From: Bacillus safensis FO-36b
Lineage (GTDB): Bacteria > Bacillota > Bacilli > Bacillales > Bacillaceae
NCBI RefSeq assembly: GCF_000691165.1
Contig: NZ_ASJD01000001.1
Coordinates: 804,221 to 868,220 of the forward strand
Length of the DNA: 64,000 nt
Direction of reading: 5' to 3'
This document shows positions 61,418 to 64,000 of the stretch, piece after piece (within the stretch, counting starts at the first letter, position 1; each line of letters opens with the position of its first letter). The position numbers and the translations under genes are program-made. The notes below the pieces were generated by a model that was given only the letters and a program-made list of their open reading frames with translations, did no database searches and had not been told where the DNA came from.

Positions 61418-62785
61418 ATGACGTTAGATAATAATCAATCTTTAGTAAAAACCATGTCCATTTTTCTCATCCCGCTTTTGCTAAGTAATATTTTGCAATC
61501 GATCGGACAATTAGTGTCTATTGTTCTTGTCGGAAGATGGATTGGAGAGGATGCAGTAGCTGCCATTTCTGCATTCTTTCCGCTTTTCTTTTTACTCGTT
61601 TCTTTTTCCATTGGAATTGGATCGGGAAGCTCGATCCTTATTGGACAAGCGTATGGAGCAAAAAATGAACAGAAATTAAAAGAAATTATTGGCACAACGC
61701 TTTCATTCACTTTTTTGATCGGAGTATCTTTAGCGATCATTGGAGGTTTTTTCGCAACAGACATCTTAAACCTTATGGGAACACCCGCCAATATCGTGGA
61801 GGAAAGTGCGGGCTATGCTAGAATTCTATTCATCTCAATGCCGATCTTATTTCTTTATTTTGTTTATACGACCTTCTTGCGAGGGACAGGGGATTCGAAA
61901 ACGCCATTTTATTTCTTAATGATTAGTACGGCAACGAATATTTTGATGCTGCCCATTTTATTATTTGGATGGCTGGGACTGCCAGCGTTCGGCTTATACG
62001 GCGCTGCGTATGCTTCTGTGATTTCAACAATTGTGACATTTATCATTCTACACATCTACTTATATAAGACAAAGCACCCGCTTCGCATTGATGCATCGGT
62101 GAGAAAGCATTTATTGATGAAAGGAGATCTATTAAAAACGTTATTAAAGCTCAGTATCCCATCAAGCATTAATATGATCCTCATTTCTTTATCAGAAATT
62201 GCCGTTATTTCTTTCGTCAACGATTATGGATCACAGGCAACAGCTGCCTATGGTGTTGTCAATCAAGTCGTGAGTTATGTGCAGATGCCGGCAGTGAGCC
62301 TTGGCATTGCGGTCTCGATCTTTGCAGCTCAATTCATTGGCGCAGGAAATATGAATCGACTGAAAGATGTCATTAAAATTGGGTTAGGGCTTAACTTCGC
62401 CATAGGCGGATGCATCATCATTTTCGTTTATATTTTTGCGCCTCAGATTTTATCGATCTTTTTAACAGATCCTGGGACGATAGACATCGCCTATAGTTTG
62501 GTCGTCATTACACTATGGAGCTATCTCATTTTTGGAACGGCCCAAATTGTTGCAGCCACAATGAGAGCAAGCGGGACGGTTCTTTGGCCGACGATCTTTA
62601 GTATTTGTTCCATTTGGCTTGTAGAAGTACCAGTCGCTTATGTGCTATCACACTATACATCCCTTGGCATTAAAGGAATATGGATTGGCTACCCTGCAGC
62701 TTTCTTTGTAAACTTACTCCTCCAATACAGCTACTATCAGCTCGTATGGAAGAAAAAACAAATTGTAGCGCTTGTTCAATCATAA
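61418..62785 (+). CDS. yoeA: YoeA, MATE-family efflux transporter
   Basis: This 455-residue multidrug and toxic-compound extrusion protein has twelve helices. Its two homologous halves are visible: FLIPLLLSNILQSIGQLVSIVLVGRWIGED at the start, and SIPSSINMILISLSEIAVISFVNDYG in the middle. It presumably exports cationic compounds against Na+ or H+. ATG 61418 follows AGAGAAGGAG and lies 25 bp after dacC, so the two may be cotranscribed. The symbol is assigned from size and from yoeA lying in the same broad region as dacC in B. subtilis. Confidence 0.8.
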   Translation: MTLDNNQSLVKTMSIFLIPLLLSNILQSIGQLVSIVLVGRWIGEDAVAAISAFFPLFFLLVSFSIGIGSGSSILIGQAYGAKNEQKLKEIIGTTLSFTFLIGVSLAIIGGFFATDILNLMGTPANIVEESAGYARILFISMPILFLYFVYTTFLRGTGDSKTPFYFLMISTATNILMLPILLFGWLGLPAFGLYGAAYASVISTIVTFIILHIYLYKTKHPLRIDASVRKHLLMKGDLLKTLLKLSIPSSINMILISLSEIAVISFVNDYGSQATAAYGVVNQVVSYVQMPAVSLGIAVSIFAAQFIGAGNMNRLKDVIKIGLGLNFAIGGCIIIFVYIFAPQILSIFLTDPGTIDIAYSLVVITLWSYLIFGTAQIVAATMRASGTVLWPTIFSICSIWLVEVPVAYVLSHYTSLGIKGIWIGYPAAFFVNLLLQYSYYQLVWKKKQIVALVQS

Positions 62786-62849
62786 TGTAAAGGTGTAAGA
62801 CAGCATATACATACGAAGATCTCTCACTTTTAAGGAGGCCGAATCTTCT

Positions 62850-63410
62850 ATGTTTTTGAATCAAAGAAATGAACTGAGCTCGCACAATATCGGTGACTTT
62901 TCTTATGCCGGACCAGATTTCCAAGTGCTGACGTGGGGGGAAGGAACGACATTACATATTGGAAAGTTTTGTTCTATCGCAAACGAAGTGAAAATTTTTC
63001 TAGGCGGGGAACACCGTACTGATTGGGTCACAACGTATCCGTTTAATCAAATTTTTAAAGAAGCTGCCCATATTAAAGGACATCCCAAATCGAAGGGAGA
63101 TGTTCATATTGGACATGACGTATGGATTGGATATGGTGCGACGATTATGTCAGGAGTATGTATAGGAAACGGGGCCGTGATCGGGGCAAATAGTGTGATC
63201 ACAAAAGATGTGCCGCCATATGCAATTGCCGCAGGAAATCCCCAGCAGCTCATGAAATATCGATTTTCATCCGAAATAATCGAAAAACTGCAGTTATTAG
63301 AATGGTGGAATTTAGAGTTTTCAATCATCCAATCTATTTTTCATCTTTTGCAATCGTATGATATTGAACAGTGTATAAATGTAATAGAAGACATAAAAAA
63401 GAAAGGCTGA
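62850..63410 (+). CDS. CatB-related xenobiotic acetyltransferase (left-handed beta-helix)
   Basis: This 186-residue O-acetyltransferase of the hexapeptide-repeat family has TLHIGKFCSIANEVKIFLGG followed by EHRTDWVTTYPF, with the catalytic-type histidine. The coils DVHIGHDVWIGYGATIMSGV and CIGNGAVIGANSVITKDVPP, and the ending PYAIAAGNPQQLMKYRFS, are typical of the XAT subfamily (chloramphenicol and streptogramin acetyltransferases). ATG 62850 follows AAGGAGG. Whether it inactivates an antibiotic cannot be told from sequence, as many such enzymes act on sugars. Monocistronic with a terminator. Confidence 0.85.
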   Translation: MFLNQRNELSSHNIGDFSYAGPDFQVLTWGEGTTLHIGKFCSIANEVKIFLGGEHRTDWVTTYPFNQIFKEAAHIKGHPKSKGDVHIGHDVWIGYGATIMSGVCIGNGAVIGANSVITKDVPPYAIAAGNPQQLMKYRFSSEIIEKLQLLEWWNLEFSIIQSIFHLLQSYDIEQCINVIEDIKKKG

Positions 63411-63429
63411 AAAAGCCTTTCTTTTTTTA
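63396..63429. terminator. Bidirectional terminator between the acetyltransferase and collagen-like genes
   Basis: AAAGAAAGGCT (63398-63408) pairs perfectly with AGCCTTTCTTT (63414-63424) around GAAAA. T-runs are present on both strands. Confidence 0.88.
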
Positions 63430-63431
63430 GT

Positions 63432-64000
<569 letters not shown>

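Noticed and set aside
62850..63410. Antibiotic resistance gene acquired by transfer
   Set aside because: The XAT family is broad and often chromosomal. Base composition looks like the neighbours, and no mobile element lies near it.

Overview
The window looks like chromosomal DNA of a Bacillus of the B. pumilus / B. safensis / B. altitudinis group (inference). It is a low-GC Firmicute with strong AAGGAGG-type ribosome sites and many ATG/GTG/TTG starts. Many products closely resemble recalled B. subtilis proteins, and the secreted GH11 xylanase closely resembles B. pumilus XynA. No rRNA, tRNA, CRISPR array, insertion sequence or prophage was seen; this is mostly core chromosome with metabolic modules inserted into it.

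Layout. (1) Bases 1-17000 follow the B. subtilis yob-yoc region in inverted order: yozO, yocK, a 6S-2 RNA (bsrB), recQ, yocH, yocC, ctaM/yozB, yocA, czrA, yobW, yobV, yobU, yobT, yobS. A yhfK-like gene, a methylcitrate-cycle operon (mmgD-mmgE-prpB) and an amino-acid permease interrupt this order. (2) Bases 17000-21300 hold yndG-yndH-yndJ, a small M50-like membrane protein whose HExxH motif reads HQLGH, csaA, and a candidate minus-strand small RNA. (3) Bases 21400-29800 form a hemicellulose block: xynP-xynB, xylR, xylA-xylB and secreted xylanase xynA, with XylR operators and a cre site. (4) Bases 29800-43000 hold a molybdopterin oxidoreductase (yoaE), a CYP109-like P450, a proline operon (proH-proJ-proA) whose first gene lacks a standard start codon, a MerR/acetyltransferase pair and a heterodimeric ABC exporter. 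(5) Bases 42100-58000 are nitrogen assimilation: gltC, gltA-gltB, nasA, nasB-nasC and nasD-nasE. Matches to the TnrA box lie at the nasA/nasB and nasD promoters and a near-match precedes gltA; nasF is absent. (6) Bases 58000-64000 hold a DUF421 membrane protein, a secreted pectin methylesterase, dacC, yoeA, a CatB-like acetyltransferase, and the 3' part of a collagen-like BclA-type surface protein that runs off the right edge.

How the genes work together. The xyn/xyl block degrades xylan outside the cell (XynA), imports xylo-oligosaccharides (XynP), hydrolyses them (XynB) and feeds xylose to the pentose phosphate pathway (XylA, XylB) under XylR and CcpA. The nas/glt block takes up nitrate, reduces it to ammonium and builds glutamate; GltC and TnrA connect the two. 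Several autoregulated switches can be read directly from the DNA: twin TetR-type operators in the yobT promoter, a 19-bp-spacer MerR-type promoter in front of the acetyltransferase, and a 20-bp palindrome at the yndG start site.

All identifications come from reading the sequence and recalled family knowledge; no database search was run.
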